DNA of 64,000 nt. It comes from Carnobacterium viridans (lineage in GTDB: Bacteria; Bacillota; Bacilli; Lactobacillales; Carnobacteriaceae). The notes beneath the pieces were generated by a model. The model was given only the letters and a program-made list of their open reading frames with translations. It searched no databases and was not told the origin of the DNA. Position 1 is the first letter of the stretch, and the number at the start of each line of letters is the position of its first letter. Shown here in pieces: positions 55,640-64,000 of the stretch. The stretch is taken from contig NZ_FNJW01000008.1 in the NCBI RefSeq assembly GCF_900102725.1, positions 930,001-994,000 of the forward strand. The letters run 5' to 3'. A program made the position numbers and the translations under genes.

Positions 55640-55742
55640 AGTTTTTCATAAGGGAGTAACTGGCAGCAACAGCTGTGGCAACGTCACCAACAAGTAGATT
55701 TGCAACGATCTTCTGGTGTTGTCTTAAATAGTGAGACTTATG
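55640..55742 (+). promoter_or_regulatory. yybP-ykoY (Mn2+) riboswitch aptamer
   Basis: Conserved pieces in order: CATAAGGGAGTAACTGGCAG (P1 and the GGGAGTA loop), CAACGTCACCAACAAG (the second metal-binding loop), CTGGTGTTG, and GTGAGACTTATG closing P1 (CATAAG 55647-55652 with CTTATG 55737-55742). This is the Mn2+-sensing yybP-ykoY family, known to control P-type ATPases and Mn2+ exporters (yoaB in Lactococcus, mgtA in pneumococcus). Closing P1 with Mn2+ would prevent the following terminator, so the switch is ON with metal. Confidence 0.88.
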
Positions 55743-55787
55743 CACATTGTTCTCTATAAGGACAATCCTGCATAAGTCTCTTTTTTT
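55733..55787 (+). terminator. Riboswitch-controlled terminator
   Basis: GAGACTTATGCA pairs with TGCATAAGTCTC, inner TTGT/ACAA, followed by seven T. Its left arm includes the 3' strand of aptamer P1 (55737-55742), so aptamer and terminator exclude each other. Confidence 0.9.
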
Positions 55788-55848
55788 ATCGATTTTACTA
55801 ACCATCAATTAAAGGAGGATATTGAGCGTACAAAAACAAGCTTAGCTA

Positions 55849-55983
55849 ATGATTCGACTAGTTTTTTACAAGATCATTGCCAATCAACATAAAACTTGTT
55901 TGATGATAGTGAATATGCTACTATTTTTGGCAACTGTACTATACTGGTACTATAACGAAATTATTTTTATTAGTTCTTATTAA
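55849..55983 (+). CDS. Possible small membrane protein (44 aa) between riboswitch and ATPase gene
   Basis: ATG-started frame of 44 codons, MIRLVFYKIIANQHKTCLM then one hydrophobic segment IVNMLLFLATVLYWYY. No ribosome site is directly before the ATG. A perfect AAAGGAGG lies at 55811-55818, and an in-frame TTG at 55822 leads after seven codons to a TAG, then CTA, then this ATG. It may be a small gene with a nonsense change, a reinitiation arrangement or chance. Low confidence. Confidence 0.3.
   Translation: MIRLVFYKIIANQHKTCLMIVNMLLFLATVLYWYYNEIIFISSY
55927..55956 (+). promoter_or_regulatory. Possible second promoter downstream of the riboswitch
   Basis: TTGGCA (55927-55932), 18-nt spacer, TATAAC (55951-55956), about 100 nt before the ATPase start. 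If used, it would give riboswitch-independent expression. Confidence 0.35.
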
Positions 55984-56056
55984 CAACCGTTTTTACAGAC
56001 AACTCTGATTGTCTGTTAGTAAACCGTCTAATTTTTTTTACGAAAGGGTGTATCAC

Positions 56057-58693
56057 TTGGAAAATTATCAAAAAGACCAAGAAACAATATTATCAGAATT
56101 ACAGACTTCACCAAAAGGCTTGCAGGATGCCGAAGTCAAAACACGTCAGGAACGTGATGGCTTAAATGAATTGAAGCAAAAAGCTAAAGATTCCGTTCTT
56201 AAATTATTTTTAGCAACTTTTAAAGACGCAATGGTTATCGTGCTATTAATAGTAGCCGTTATCCAAATGGCTTTAGGTTCAGTAGTTGAATCATTGATCA
56301 TTTTTGCTGTTCTAATGATCAACTCTGTTATCAGTGTTATTCAAACTAAAAAAGCTGAAAGTTCACTTGATGCGTTGTCCAGTCTCTCTGCTCCTGAATC
56401 GAAAGTAATCCGTAATGGCGTTAAAGTAACCATTCCGGCAAAAGAACTTGTTGTAGGAGATATTGTTATCTTAGATGCTGGGGATTATGTTCCAGCGGAT
56501 GGACGTTTACTAGAAGCAGGATCACTTCAAATCAATGAAGGAATGCTAACTGGTGAATCTGTTCCGGCAGACAAAGATATTGAGATTGTTGAAAAAGAAG
56601 TACCTGTTGGAGATCGTTCAAACATGGTTCATAGTGGAACTTTAGTTACCTATGGTCGTGGTCTTGTAGTTGTTACAGGTACAGGTAACAATACTGAAAT
56701 CGGTCAAGTTGCTAGCTTAATAGACAACGCAGTAGCTAAACAAACACCATTGCAAAGAAAATTAGACGACTTTAGTAAAAAACTAGGATTTGGTATTCTT
56801 ATTCTTTCCATTCTTATCTTTGCTATCCAAGCCGCTCGTATCTTCTTTGGTGGAGCAACAGATGTGAATACTGAATTATTGAATGCCTTTATGTTCGCTG
56901 TTGCGGTAGCCGTTGCTGCCATTCCTGAAGCATTACAATCTATCGTTACTATCGTTCTTTCTACTGGAACAAACAAAATGGCTAAGAAACATGCGATCAT
57001 TCGTAAGCTTCCAGCAGTTGAAACATTAGGTTCAACAAGTGTTATTTGTACAGATAAAACCGGTACATTGACACAAAATAAAATGACGATAGTTGATTAC
57101 TTTTTACCAAATGGACAAACAGGCGACTTCAATTCTACTCCTGATACATGGACTACTGATGAAGCTCGTTTAATGCAAATTGCTGTATTAGCAAATGATT
57201 CTAACATCAATGACCAAGGTCAAGAACTTGGTGACCCAACTGAAGTTGCTATGATTGCTTTCAGTAATAAAGTGAACAAACCTTACCATGAATTACGTAA
57301 TGCTTACCCTAGATTAGCTGAATTGCCTTTTGATTCAGATCGTAAGCTAATGTCTACTGTTCATGTCATTGACGGCGAAAACCTTATGTTAACAAAAGGT
57401 GGCCCCGATGTAGTCTTTAACCGCAGTTCAAAAATCTTGATTGATGGAAAAGTCGTTCCTTTAACAGATGACAACCTAAAATCTTTAGCTGATCAAAATG
57501 AAATCTTTTCAGATCGTGCTTTGCGCGTATTGGCTTTTGCTTATAAACCTGTTTCAGAAGGAGAAAACATTACTTTTGAAGACGAAAACGATTTGATTCT
57601 AGTTGGTTTAGTTGCTATGATCGATCCGCCTCGTGAAGCTGTTTATGGCGCTGTAGAACAAGCTAAAAAAGCTGGTATCAAAACAGTTATGATTACCGGT
57701 GACCACAAAACAACTGCACGTGCAATTGCTCGTGATATCGGAATCTCAGAACCAGACGACATCGCTTTGACTGGTCAAGAATTAGACGCTCTAAGTGAAG
57801 ACGAGTTAAATGCTAAACTAGAAAAAATTTCAGTTTATGCTCGTGTTTCTCCAGAAAATAAAATCAGAATCGTTCGCGCTTGGCAAAATAAAGACAAGAT
57901 CTCTGCTATGACTGGTGATGGTGTAAATGATGCACCTGCACTGAAACAAGCAGATATCGGAATCGCAATGGGTAGCGGAACAGACGTAGCTAAAGATGCA
58001 GCTGCAATGGTATTGACGGATGATAACTTTGTTTCAATCATTAGTGCCGTTGAAGTTGGTCGTAATGTATTTGATAACATCAAAAAAGCAGTTGCTTACC
58101 TATTTGCTGGTAACCTTGGTGCTATTATCGCAATCATTGTTGCGTTACTAATGAACTGGGTTAACCCATTCACTGCTTTACAATTATTGTTCATCAACTT
58201 AGTTAATGACTCTATTCCTGCTATTGCCTTAGGAATGGAAAAAGGCGAACCAAATGTTATGGAACGTAAACCTAGAGATCCAAACGAAGGTATCTTCGCA
58301 GGTGACACTTTAAGATCTGTTCTTTATCGTGGTGTGCTTATCGGTATCGCAGTAGTTATCTCACAATTTATAGGATTAGGTTATTCAAACGAAATGAGTA
58401 TTGCTATGGCCTTTACGACACTTATCTTGGCTCGTACTTTACAAACTTTCCCTGCACGTTCAAATACACAAACTTCTATTGGAGCAGGTTTCTTCTCTAA
58501 TATGTACGCTATATATGCTGTTTTATTCTGTTCTGTTTTATATGGTGTGACAGTTCTTCCAGGTGTTCGTTCAATCTTTAATATCCCAAATAATTTTGGT
58601 TGGGAACAATGGGGAATTGCTGCAGGCTTAGCTTTAGCAGCTGTCATTTTAATGGAATTAGCGAAATTTATTCCTTCTAAAAAGGAAGTTTAA
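56057..58693 (+). CDS. P2-type cation-transporting ATPase (YoaB/PacL-like, Ca2+/Mn2+)
   Basis: 878 residues. Order: N-terminal cation-ATPase domain, TM1-2, actuator with LTGES, TM3-4 with the ion-site AAIPEAL, phosphorylation motif ICTDKTGTLTQ, nucleotide domain with KGGPDVV, hinge TGDGVNDAPALKQADIGIAMG, and six C-terminal TMs with the site-II NLVNDSIPAIALG. Closest in kind to SERCA/PMR-like bacterial Ca2+ or Mn2+ exporters. The Mn2+ riboswitch upstream favours Mn2+ (or Ca2+) efflux. The start is a TTG at 56057 with GAAAGGG 7 nt upstream; the frame is open to 56009 but without a site. Confidence 0.93.
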   Translation: MENYQKDQETILSELQTSPKGLQDAEVKTRQERDGLNELKQKAKDSVLKLFLATFKDAMVIVLLIVAVIQMALGSVVESLIIFAVLMINSVISVIQTKKAESSLDALSSLSAPESKVIRNGVKVTIPAKELVVGDIVILDAGDYVPADGRLLEAGSLQINEGMLTGESVPADKDIEIVEKEVPVGDRSNMVHSGTLVTYGRGLVVVTGTGNNTEIGQVASLIDNAVAKQTPLQRKLDDFSKKLGFGILILSILIFAIQAARIFFGGATDVNTELLNAFMFAVAVAVAAIPEALQSIVTIVLSTGTNKMAKKHAIIRKLPAVETLGSTSVICTDKTGTLTQNKMTIVDYFLPNGQTGDFNSTPDTWTTDEARLMQIAVLANDSNINDQGQELGDPTEVAMIAFSNKVNKPYHELRNAYPRLAELPFDSDRKLMSTVHVIDGENLMLTKGGPDVVFNRSSKILIDGKVVPLTDDNLKSLADQNEIFSDRALRVLAFAYKPVSEGENITFEDENDLILVGLVAMIDPPREAVYGAVEQAKKAGIKTVMITGDHKTTARAIARDIGISEPDDIALTGQELDALSEDELNAKLEKISVYARVSPENKIRIVRAWQNKDKISAMTGDGVNDAPALKQADIGIAMGSGTDVAKDAAAMVLTDDNFVSIISAVEVGRNVFDNIKKAVAYLFAGNLGAIIAIIVALLMNWVNPFTALQLLFINLVNDSIPAIALGMEKGEPNVMERKPRDPNEGIFAGDTLRSVLYRGVLIGIAVVISQFIGLGYSNEMSIAMAFTTLILARTLQTFPARSNTQTSIGAGFFSNMYAIYAVLFCSVLYGVTVLPGVRSIFNIPNNFGWEQWGIAAGLALAAVILMELAKFIPSKKEV

Positions 58694-58711
58694 GACAAAT
58701 ATCTGAGTAAA

Positions 58712-58770
58712 GAAGAAGAAATCTTTTGTCTGTTGATAAAATCAGCAGCTAGAGATTTTCTTCTTTTTTA
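58712..58770 (+). terminator. Terminator of the P-type ATPase gene
   Basis: Arms AAGAAGAAATCT and AGATTTTCTTCTT with a loop of ~25 nt that has CTG/CAG pairing, then TTTTTT. Confidence 0.8.
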
Positions 58771-58801
58771 GGTTGTATGATAGTGTTGATGCATCAAGCT
58801 A

Positions 58802-58977
58802 AAATTTCTTCTGGAATGATCGGGTTTGCTTGTGTAGAGCCATGAGAACGTCTGAAGCCTGTAGTCTTCAGAGCTTTCAAGCCTCAAACAAAGCGTAACC
58901 GCTGAAGTGTCAACGCTCTGTAATTCGCATTGAATCTTTTATACGGCTACAAGCAACCCCTATTCCTCCAAAAATTT
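58802..58977 (+). repeat. Dispersed palindromic element, long form, copy R5
   Basis: About 176 bp in the 415-bp gap between the ATPase and the exonuclease gene. It opens AAATTTCTTCTGGAATGATC, then GGGTTTGCTTGTGTAGAGCCATG, centre GTCTGAAGCCTGTAGTCTTC, CTTTCAAGCCTCAAACAAAG, and closes GGCTACAAGCAACCCCTATT then CCTCCAAAAATTTT. Same orientation as R3 and R4. Nothing else is seen in the gap besides the ATPase terminator. Confidence 0.85.
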
Positions 58978-59108
58978 TGTATAATCAATTTTAGAAATCT
59001 GCCAACACTAAAAATTATAGGCCTCTTTTTTATTGAAATTTATCACTAGCAAATTTCATTTAAATCCTTTATACTATTAACCGAATGCTTGTTCGAGGAG
59101 GAAAAAAC

Positions 59109-59642
59109 ATGAACTTTGTTGCATTGGATTTTGAAACAGCTAGCCATCAACGCCATAGTGCTTGTTCAATTGCACTGACAGTTGTACGAAATAGTCAAAT
59201 CGTTGATCATTATTACTCTCTCATTAAACCTGAAACTGAATTTTTTTGGCGTAATGTTCAAATTCATGGCATTACCAAAGAAGATGTCCAAACTGCTCCA
59301 TCTTTTCCAGAGGTTTGGGAAACGATAAAACCTTTCTTCAAAGAAAATAAACTGATCGTTGCTCACAATCTTCCATTTGACCGTGGTGTGTTACAAGGCT
59401 GTCTTGATTATTATCAATTGCAACAACCTCATTTTCAAACACTTTGTACGGTCCAATCGAGTCGGAAATTGATCACAGAAATTCCTAATCATAAATTGAA
59501 CACGGTTTGTGACCATTTAGGTATCCGTTTAGACAATCACCATAATGCACTTGAAGACAGCAATGCTTGTGCAACTATTCTGCTGTATTTAGAAGATCAT
59601 TTTGGAACAGACCCTTTAAAAAAACTGGTTAAACATGTTTAA
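59109..59642 (+). CDS. DnaQ-like 3'-5' exonuclease (DEDDh)
   Basis: 177 residues, single exonuclease domain. DEDDh residues are visible in FVALDFETAS (D, E), VAHNLPFDRGVL (D) and HHNALEDSNACATILL (H, D). Similar stand-alone proteins are annotated as DNA polymerase III epsilon-like; the domain can proofread or trim nucleic acid, but no polymerase domain is attached. The ATG at 59109 has GAGGAGG 7 nt upstream, so the longer frame is not used. Confidence 0.9.
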   Translation: MNFVALDFETASHQRHSACSIALTVVRNSQIVDHYYSLIKPETEFFWRNVQIHGITKEDVQTAPSFPEVWETIKPFFKENKLIVAHNLPFDRGVLQGCLDYYQLQQPHFQTLCTVQSSRKLITEIPNHKLNTVCDHLGIRLDNHHNALEDSNACATILLYLEDHFGTDPLKKLVKHV

Positions 59643-59682
59643 TTTCAATTAGAGCTAATGGTTTAAACTATTTTCCAACCAC

Positions 59683-59724
59683 AAAAAAAGCTTTGCAAAA
59701 GTTATCTTTTGCAAAGCTTTTTTA
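59683..59724. terminator. Bidirectional terminator between exonuclease and GNAT genes
   Basis: 18-bp stem AAAAAAGCTTTGCAAAAG with its complement, TTAT loop, T-tracts both ways. Confidence 0.93.
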
Positions 59725-60246
59725 AATTTCTCCAATCATCATACTCATCAGACAAACATCCAAATAAACTCCATTATCTTTAACCCCTCTTGGCATGATT
59801 GCTTCAAGTTCAAAGCCCATTTTTTCATAAAGGCGGCGTGCTCGTTCATTGCGAGCTTGAACGGTTAGTTCTAATCGTTTTAAATTACTTGATGGACCCT
59901 TTGCCCATTCAATCAATTTCTCCATCATTGTGGTACCTAATCGTAACCCCCAATACTCTTGTGCAATTGAAATACTGATATCTCCAATATGATTCAATTT
60001 CGGTTGATCTTTTCCATGAATTTCAGCCATTCCTATGATTTCTTCTTTATCTAAAGCGACTAATAAAAAGGTTTTATCAGATTCTAGAATAGCTTCAATT
60101 TCTTTATATTCTGCTTCTATAGTTTTACTTGGTCCCTCGGCTCCCATTGTCATAAAACCCGTTTCGCTTGCAATTCGCTGCAAATGTTTCAGCACATTTT
60201 GGGCGTCTCCAGGGATAGCTTCTCGAAAAATTATCGTATCTCTCAT
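59722..60246 (-). CDS. GNAT family N-acetyltransferase (174 aa)
   Basis: GNAT fold with IGDISISIAQEYWGLRLGTTMMEKLIEWA (acetyl-CoA loop) and RLELTVQARNERARRLYEKMGFELE. Overall type is RimL/YhhY-like; substrate unknown. It overlaps tsaE by 4 nt and is translated after it. Confidence 0.85.
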   Translation of the reverse strand: MRDTIIFREAIPGDAQNVLKHLQRIASETGFMTMGAEGPSKTIEAEYKEIEAILESDKTFLLVALDKEEIIGMAEIHGKDQPKLNHIGDISISIAQEYWGLRLGTTMMEKLIEWAKGPSSNLKRLELTVQARNERARRLYEKMGFELEAIMPRGVKDNGVYLDVCLMSMMIGEI

Positions 60247-60722
60247 TTACTGTCACTCTGATCTTCGTCAAACGAGCGAAGCAATTCTTCGTATCTTTTC
60301 CCAACAGGATCAAAAGTCAGCTCACGTTCCGTTAAGTCTTCTCCAACAGGAACAAGCTTGATTTGCAAATATTCTTGAGGTAAATCTTCTGGAATAAATG
60401 TTGCCCATTCAATAATGGAAACACCATCTCCTTCAAAATATTCTTCTAATCCTAAATCCATCCCACCTGTTTCTTCTAGTCGGTAGACATCCATATGGTA
60501 CAAAGGCAACCTTCCTTCAAGGTATTCTCTGATAATGGTATATGTCGGACTTTTGATTACTTTGGTGATTCCAAGTCCTTCAGCTAACCCTTTTGTAAAA
60601 GTTGTTTTTCCAGCTCCAAGATTCCCTTCTAAAAGAATGACATCTCCTGGTTCAAGAAATTTTGCTAACTCTGCAGCTGCTGCTTTAGTTTCTTCTTCAT
60701 TATGTGCTTTTAGTCGTTTCAT
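60243..60722 (-). CDS. tsaE: tRNA threonylcarbamoyladenosine biosynthesis ATPase TsaE
   Basis: 159-residue P-loop ATPase (Walker A GNLGAGKTTFTKG, then SPTYTIIREY, YHMDVYRLE, WATFIPEDLP). It cycles with TsaB-TsaD to complete t6A synthesis. In B. subtilis the gene is beside tsaB; here it is ~52 kb away and paired with a GNAT gene. AGGAG precedes the ATG. Confidence 0.95.
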   Translation of the reverse strand: MKRLKAHNEEETKAAAAELAKFLEPGDVILLEGNLGAGKTTFTKGLAEGLGITKVIKSPTYTIIREYLEGRLPLYHMDVYRLEETGGMDLGLEEYFEGDGVSIIEWATFIPEDLPQEYLQIKLVPVGEDLTERELTFDPVGKRYEELLRSFDEDQSDSK

Positions 60723-60783
60723 GTTATTCTCCTCTATCCGTTTCTACTTACCTTTTATTGTAATTCAAGTATGTAAAAAAAGC

Positions 60784-60834
60784 TAAATAAAAAATCAATC
60801 AAACCATTATCTGTTTGATTGATTTTTTATTTCG
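60784..60834 (-). terminator. Terminator of the NAD(P)-binding oxidoreductase gene
   Basis: 20-bp stem AAATAAAAAATCAATCAAAC with its complement and an 8-nt loop; T-rich on both sides. Confidence 0.85.
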
Positions 60835-60839
60835 TACAT

Positions 60840-61478
60840 TTATTCACTACATACTGTTATTCGTTGATTAATAAATTGTTGATTTTCGATTTCATCCACT
60901 AGCGCAAGAGCAAAATCAGCGTAACTGATCTCACTTTCCCCTTTGCTATTGGTTAACAACTGATCTTGGCCTAATTGGTATTTTCCAGTCCGTTTGCCTT
61001 CAGGATTAAAAAATGCAGAAGGACTTAGATAAGTCCAATTGATATCTTCAGATAATTTTAACTGGTCAAAAGCTTTTCCCATATTCATTGCTGTAGGTTT
61101 AGCTTCTTCAGGAAAATCCGGAGTGTCCATTAAGCGTGTTTTAGTTGCGTCATCAACATACAAACTACCCGCTCCACCAACAACGATTAGGCGTGGCGTA
61201 TCATGCCCTTGGATTAAGGATACAATATAAGATAAGCTTGTTTGATGCAATTCTTCTTTCCCTAGTGGGGCGTTAAATGCATCAACCACTACATCCAACT
61301 CTTTGATATCATCAAAATCTAAGTCATATAAATCTTTTTCAATATAATGACTATCTTTACTGTCTGTTAACTTTGAAGCGTTTCGAACCAAAGGAATGAC
61401 TTCGTGCCCTCTAATCAAAGCCTCTGCTGAAATTTTCGAACCTGATTTACCTGTTGCACCGATAATTCCGATTTTCAT
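60840..61478 (-). CDS. NAD(P)H-binding oxidoreductase, atypical SDR
   Basis: 212 residues, one Rossmann domain with IGIIGATGKSGSKISAEALIRGHEV, VVDAFNAP and LIVVGGAGSLYVDD. Resembles the YwnB/NmrA-like atypical SDR group (PF13460). No catalytic Tyr-x3-Lys is evident, as usual for this group. Substrate unknown. GGAGG precedes the ATG. Confidence 0.85.
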   Translation of the reverse strand: MKIGIIGATGKSGSKISAEALIRGHEVIPLVRNASKLTDSKDSHYIEKDLYDLDFDDIKELDVVVDAFNAPLGKEELHQTSLSYIVSLIQGHDTPRLIVVGGAGSLYVDDATKTRLMDTPDFPEEAKPTAMNMGKAFDQLKLSEDINWTYLSPSAFFNPEGKRTGKYQLGQDQLLTNSKGESEISYADFALALVDEIENQQFINQRITVCSE

Positions 61479-61587
61479 ATAAATTCCTCCTTGTGCTACT
61501 GATTGTTCTTATTTAATTATAATGAGAAAGCATCCGATTGAGCAACTATTCTCTCTTTATCAAAAAAAACATTAAAAATTACATACC

Positions 61588-61616
61588 AAAAAAAGCTGAC
61601 TCGATTGAGTCAGCTT
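61588..61616 (-). terminator. Terminator of pta
   Basis: 10-bp stem AAGCTGACTC / GAGTCAGCTT with GATT loop; minus strand continues TTTTTT. Confidence 0.92.
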
Positions 61617-61628
61617 CATTTGGTTTTA

Positions 61629-62609
61629 TTAATTCATTAAAGTTTGGTTAGCAGTAATGATTGCTAATTTGTAGACGTCTTCTTCGTTACAACCACGAGA
61701 TAAATCTGAAATTGGTTTGTTTAACCCTTGCAAAATGGGTCCAATAGCTTCGAAATTACCAAAACGTTGTGCAATTTTGTAACCGATATTTCCTGATTGT
61801 AGTTCTGGGAAAACAAATACACTTGCTTGTCCAGCAACTTTTGAATCTGGAGCTTTTTGTTCAGCAACAGAAGCTACAAACGCAGCATCAAATTGCATTT
61901 CACCATCAATTTCGTATTGAGGAGCAAGTTCTTGAGCAATCTTAGCAGCTTCTGCTACTTTAGTTGCTTCTTCAGCAACAGCTGATCCTTTTGTTGAAAA
62001 GCTTAGCATTGCAACTTTTGGTTCAATCCCAAACATTTCTGCTGTTTTAGCACTTTCAACAGCTATTTCAGCTAATTCTTGAGCATTTGGGTTTACGTTG
62101 ATTGCACAATCAGAGAACAAGTATTTTTCTTGTCCACGGCCACGCATCATGATAAATGCGCCACTTGTACGGCTGACGCCTGGTTTAGTTTTAATGATTT
62201 GTAATGCAGGACGAACTGTTTCACCTGTTGAATGGATTGCTCCACTTACTAAACCATCAACTAGTCCCATGTAAGTTAACATTGTACCAAAGTAATTTTC
62301 ATCTTTTAATAATTGAATCGCTTTTTCTTCAGTAACTTTTCCTTTACGGCGTTCTACGAAAGCAGCAACCATTTCATTTAATTTATCATAATTAGCTGGA
62401 TCAACAATTTCAATATTTTCTACATTAAAACCACGGTTTTTTGCAGCTTCTTTTACAACTTCAGGATTTCCAATTAATACCGGTTGAATTAAATCTTCAG
62501 ATGCTAAACGAACTACAGCACCAAGTATACGAGGTTCCGATCCTTCTGGAAATACGATACGTACTTTTTTTCCTTTAATCTTTCCTGATAAACTTTCAAT
62601 TAGTTCCAC
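61629..62609 (-). CDS. pta: Phosphate acetyltransferase
   Basis: 326-residue enzyme converting acetyl-CoA and phosphate to acetyl phosphate, the step before ATP formation by acetate kinase. It has VRIVFPEGSEPRILGAVVRL, GLVDGLVSGAIHSTGETVRPALQIIKTKPG, YLFSDCAINVNPNAQELAEIA and GPILQGLNKPISDLSRGC. Length fits the short class I Pta of Firmicutes. GGAGG lies ahead of the ATG. Confidence 0.97.
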   Translation of the reverse strand: MELIESLSGKIKGKKVRIVFPEGSEPRILGAVVRLASEDLIQPVLIGNPEVVKEAAKNRGFNVENIEIVDPANYDKLNEMVAAFVERRKGKVTEEKAIQLLKDENYFGTMLTYMGLVDGLVSGAIHSTGETVRPALQIIKTKPGVSRTSGAFIMMRGRGQEKYLFSDCAINVNPNAQELAEIAVESAKTAEMFGIEPKVAMLSFSTKGSAVAEEATKVAEAAKIAQELAPQYEIDGEMQFDAAFVASVAEQKAPDSKVAGQASVFVFPELQSGNIGYKIAQRFGNFEAIGPILQGLNKPISDLSRGCNEEDVYKLAIITANQTLMN

Positions 62610-62709
62610 ATTAACAACCTCCGCAATTTGTGATTATATATACATTGCTATCATACTCTTATTTTCATGAAAATGACAGTCTTTTGAGCTCAAAACCTAT
62701 AAGTATTCC

Positions 62710-63393
62710 TTATTTAACTGATTCAGGCAATTGCCAGTTTATTGGCTCTTCGCCGAATTTGATTAATGCCTCATTCGCTTTGGAAAATGGCTTCGATCCA
62801 AAAAAACCACGATAAGCAGATAAAGGACTAGGATGAACTGAAGTTATCACGACGTGTTTTGATTCATCAATCAAGGCTCTCTTTTTTATCGAAGGATTGC
62901 CCCATAGAATAAAGACCATTGGTTGATCACGGTCACTTAATTTTTTTATAACGGCATCGGTTAGTGTCTCCCATCCCTTTCCTTTATGTGAATGAGCTTG
63001 TCCTTTACGCACTGTTAATACAGTATTTAACAATAGCACACCTTGTTTAGCCCATGATTCTAGATAACCATGATTTACAGGTGAGATTCCTAAATCACTT
63101 TCTAGTTCTTTATAGATATTAACTAGTGAAGGAGGAATCTTCACAGTTGGCAACACAGAAAAACTTAATCCATGAGCTTGATTTGGTCCGTGATAAGGGT
63201 CTTGCCCTAAAATAACTACTTTTACTTCATTATAAGGTGTCCATTCAAAAGCTTGCCAAATGTGATCCATCTCTGGATAAACGATTGTTTCTTGATATTC
63301 TTGAACAAGAAATTCTTTCAGTGAATGGTAAGATGGTGTGTTTGTTTGTTCTAGCAAAATTGGCAACCAATCATTTTTTACAGTTACACTCAT
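62710..63393 (-). CDS. ung: Uracil-DNA glycosylase
   Basis: 227-residue family 1 UDG that removes uracil from DNA. Motifs: VVILGQDPYHGPNQAHGLSFSV (catalytic Asp), LLLNTVLTVR (uracil pocket), FILWGNPSIKK and HPSPLSAYRGFFGSKPF (catalytic His, Leu intercalation loop). AGGAGA precedes the ATG. pta lies 100 nt beyond its stop on the same strand. Confidence 0.97.
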   Translation of the reverse strand: MSVTVKNDWLPILLEQTNTPSYHSLKEFLVQEYQETIVYPEMDHIWQAFEWTPYNEVKVVILGQDPYHGPNQAHGLSFSVLPTVKIPPSLVNIYKELESDLGISPVNHGYLESWAKQGVLLLNTVLTVRKGQAHSHKGKGWETLTDAVIKKLSDRDQPMVFILWGNPSIKKRALIDESKHVVITSVHPSPLSAYRGFFGSKPFSKANEALIKFGEEPINWQLPESVK

Positions 63394-63598
63394 GGTTATT
63401 TCTCCTTTGTCCCTTTAAAGGTACATTCTTTTTAGTTTACTTCTATCCTACAAGAATTAGGCGTTTCACACAACTCTGCTCTTCACCTGTTCCTTATTTC
63501 TTTTGGATAAATTTAAGAAGAAAAAGGCATTATGTGTTTATTTTATCTCTATTAATGGTAGACTTATTAAGACAAATGAATCTTGGGAGGAACCAAAA

Positions 63599-64000
63599 AT
63601 GATAGAACTTATTGTATCTGATATGGATGGAACATTATTAAATGAAAAAATGAAAGTTTCTGAAACAAATGCCACTGCTATTAAAGCGGCTATGAAACAA
63701 GGAATCCATTTTATGGTTGCAACAGGACGCGGCTTTACTGAAGCTCATCCGTTGCTTGAAGAAGTGGGCATTAACTGTTCATTCATCACTCTAAATGGAG
63801 CTCAAGTATACAACGAAGAAGGTAAAGTAATCCAAAATATTGGAATTGATAAGAAAACTGTTCATGAAATCGTTGCTGAAATAAAGAAAAGAAATCTTTA
63901 TTGTGAGATGACGACATCAAATGGAATTTATTCAGATAATAAAGCTAAACGTATTGAATCTGTGGCTTCTTTATTATACGAAACTAACCCGGATACGACT
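63599..64000 (+). CDS. Cof-type HAD hydrolase, N-terminal part (runs off the right edge)
   Basis: 134 codons visible of a HAD-superfamily class IIB (Cof/YwpJ-like) phosphatase. Motif I is VSDMDGTLLNEKM (catalytic Asp pair), motif II is MVATGRG, and FITLNGAQVYNEEGKVI starts the cap region. Usual substrates are sugar phosphates or FMN; not readable here. GGGAGGA is 7 nt before the ATG. The C-terminal half with motifs III and IV lies outside. Confidence 0.9.
   Translation, partial: MIELIVSDMDGTLLNEKMKVSETNATAIKAAMKQGIHFMVATGRGFTEAHPLLEEVGINCSFITLNGAQVYNEEGKVIQNIGIDKKTVHEIVAEIKKRNLYCEMTTSNGIYSDNKAKRIESVASLLYETNPDTT

Noticed and set aside
55620-55808. 62-codon minus-strand reading frame
   Set aside because: It is antisense to the Mn2+ riboswitch and its terminator; conserved RNA structure on plus explains the sequence.

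Overview
This window comes from a low-GC Gram-positive of the order Lactobacillales, most likely Carnobacteriaceae (Carnobacterium-like). Supporting signs are AT-rich intergenic DNA, strong AGGAGG ribosome sites, frequent TTG/GTG starts, a CIRCE-controlled groESL, a mevalonate-type isoprenoid operon, a murB-potABCD neighbourhood, and a groESL/CPBP/YdiK/Rex/ABC-F/TsaD/RimI/TsaB block collinear with the Bacillus subtilis ydi region. The genus is inferred from gene content, not from a search. No rRNA, tRNA, CRISPR array or prophage was seen.

Layout. 1-8.4 kb: chaperonin, redox repressor and tRNA t6A genes (groEL partial, groES, CPBP protease, ydiK-like, rex, ydiF-like ABC-F, tsaD, two rimI-like genes, tsaB). 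8.7-17.5 kb: csbD, an epimerase, half an AI-2E-type membrane protein, a purine permease behind a guanine-class riboswitch, glutathione reductase, a GT8 glycosyltransferase, a split chromate transporter and an MgtC protein. 17.5-21.7 kb: a three-gene overlapping operon (CsbB-like GT2, GtrA flippase, YfhO) matching the three-component lipoteichoic-acid glycosylation machinery. 21.9-30.2 kb: SDR, phosphoglycerate mutase, ndk, small lipoproteins, DUF898, a probable antibiotic-responsive ABC-F gene with an attenuator leader, a nucleotidyltransferase-like gene, and a probable orphan Fst/par-type antitoxin RNA. 30.2-38.9 kb: guaA, coaA, then a TctA-like permease running directly into mvk-mvaD-pmvk-fni. 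38.9-50.6 kb: GNAT, azlCD, pdp, rpiA, a 7-unit tandem array of hairpin repeats, potABCD with an XRE-cupin regulator, murB and ktrA. 50.6-53.6 kb: ktrB is split by a 1.6-kb IS1182/IS5-like element. 53.7-64 kb: Gfo/Idh oxidoreductase, exoA, a P-type ATPase behind a yybP-ykoY (Mn2+) riboswitch, an exonuclease, GNAT, tsaE, an NAD(P)-binding protein, pta, ung and a partial HAD phosphatase.

The most notable non-coding structure is: (1) five copies, long (~177 bp) and short (~90 bp), of a dispersed imperfect palindrome with shared terminal arms; (2) the 50-bp-period array between rpiA and the pot operon; (3) a promoter - 4-codon uORF - terminator - ABC-F leader; (4) a Mn2+ riboswitch whose transcript contains an unexplained small ORF before the ATPase.
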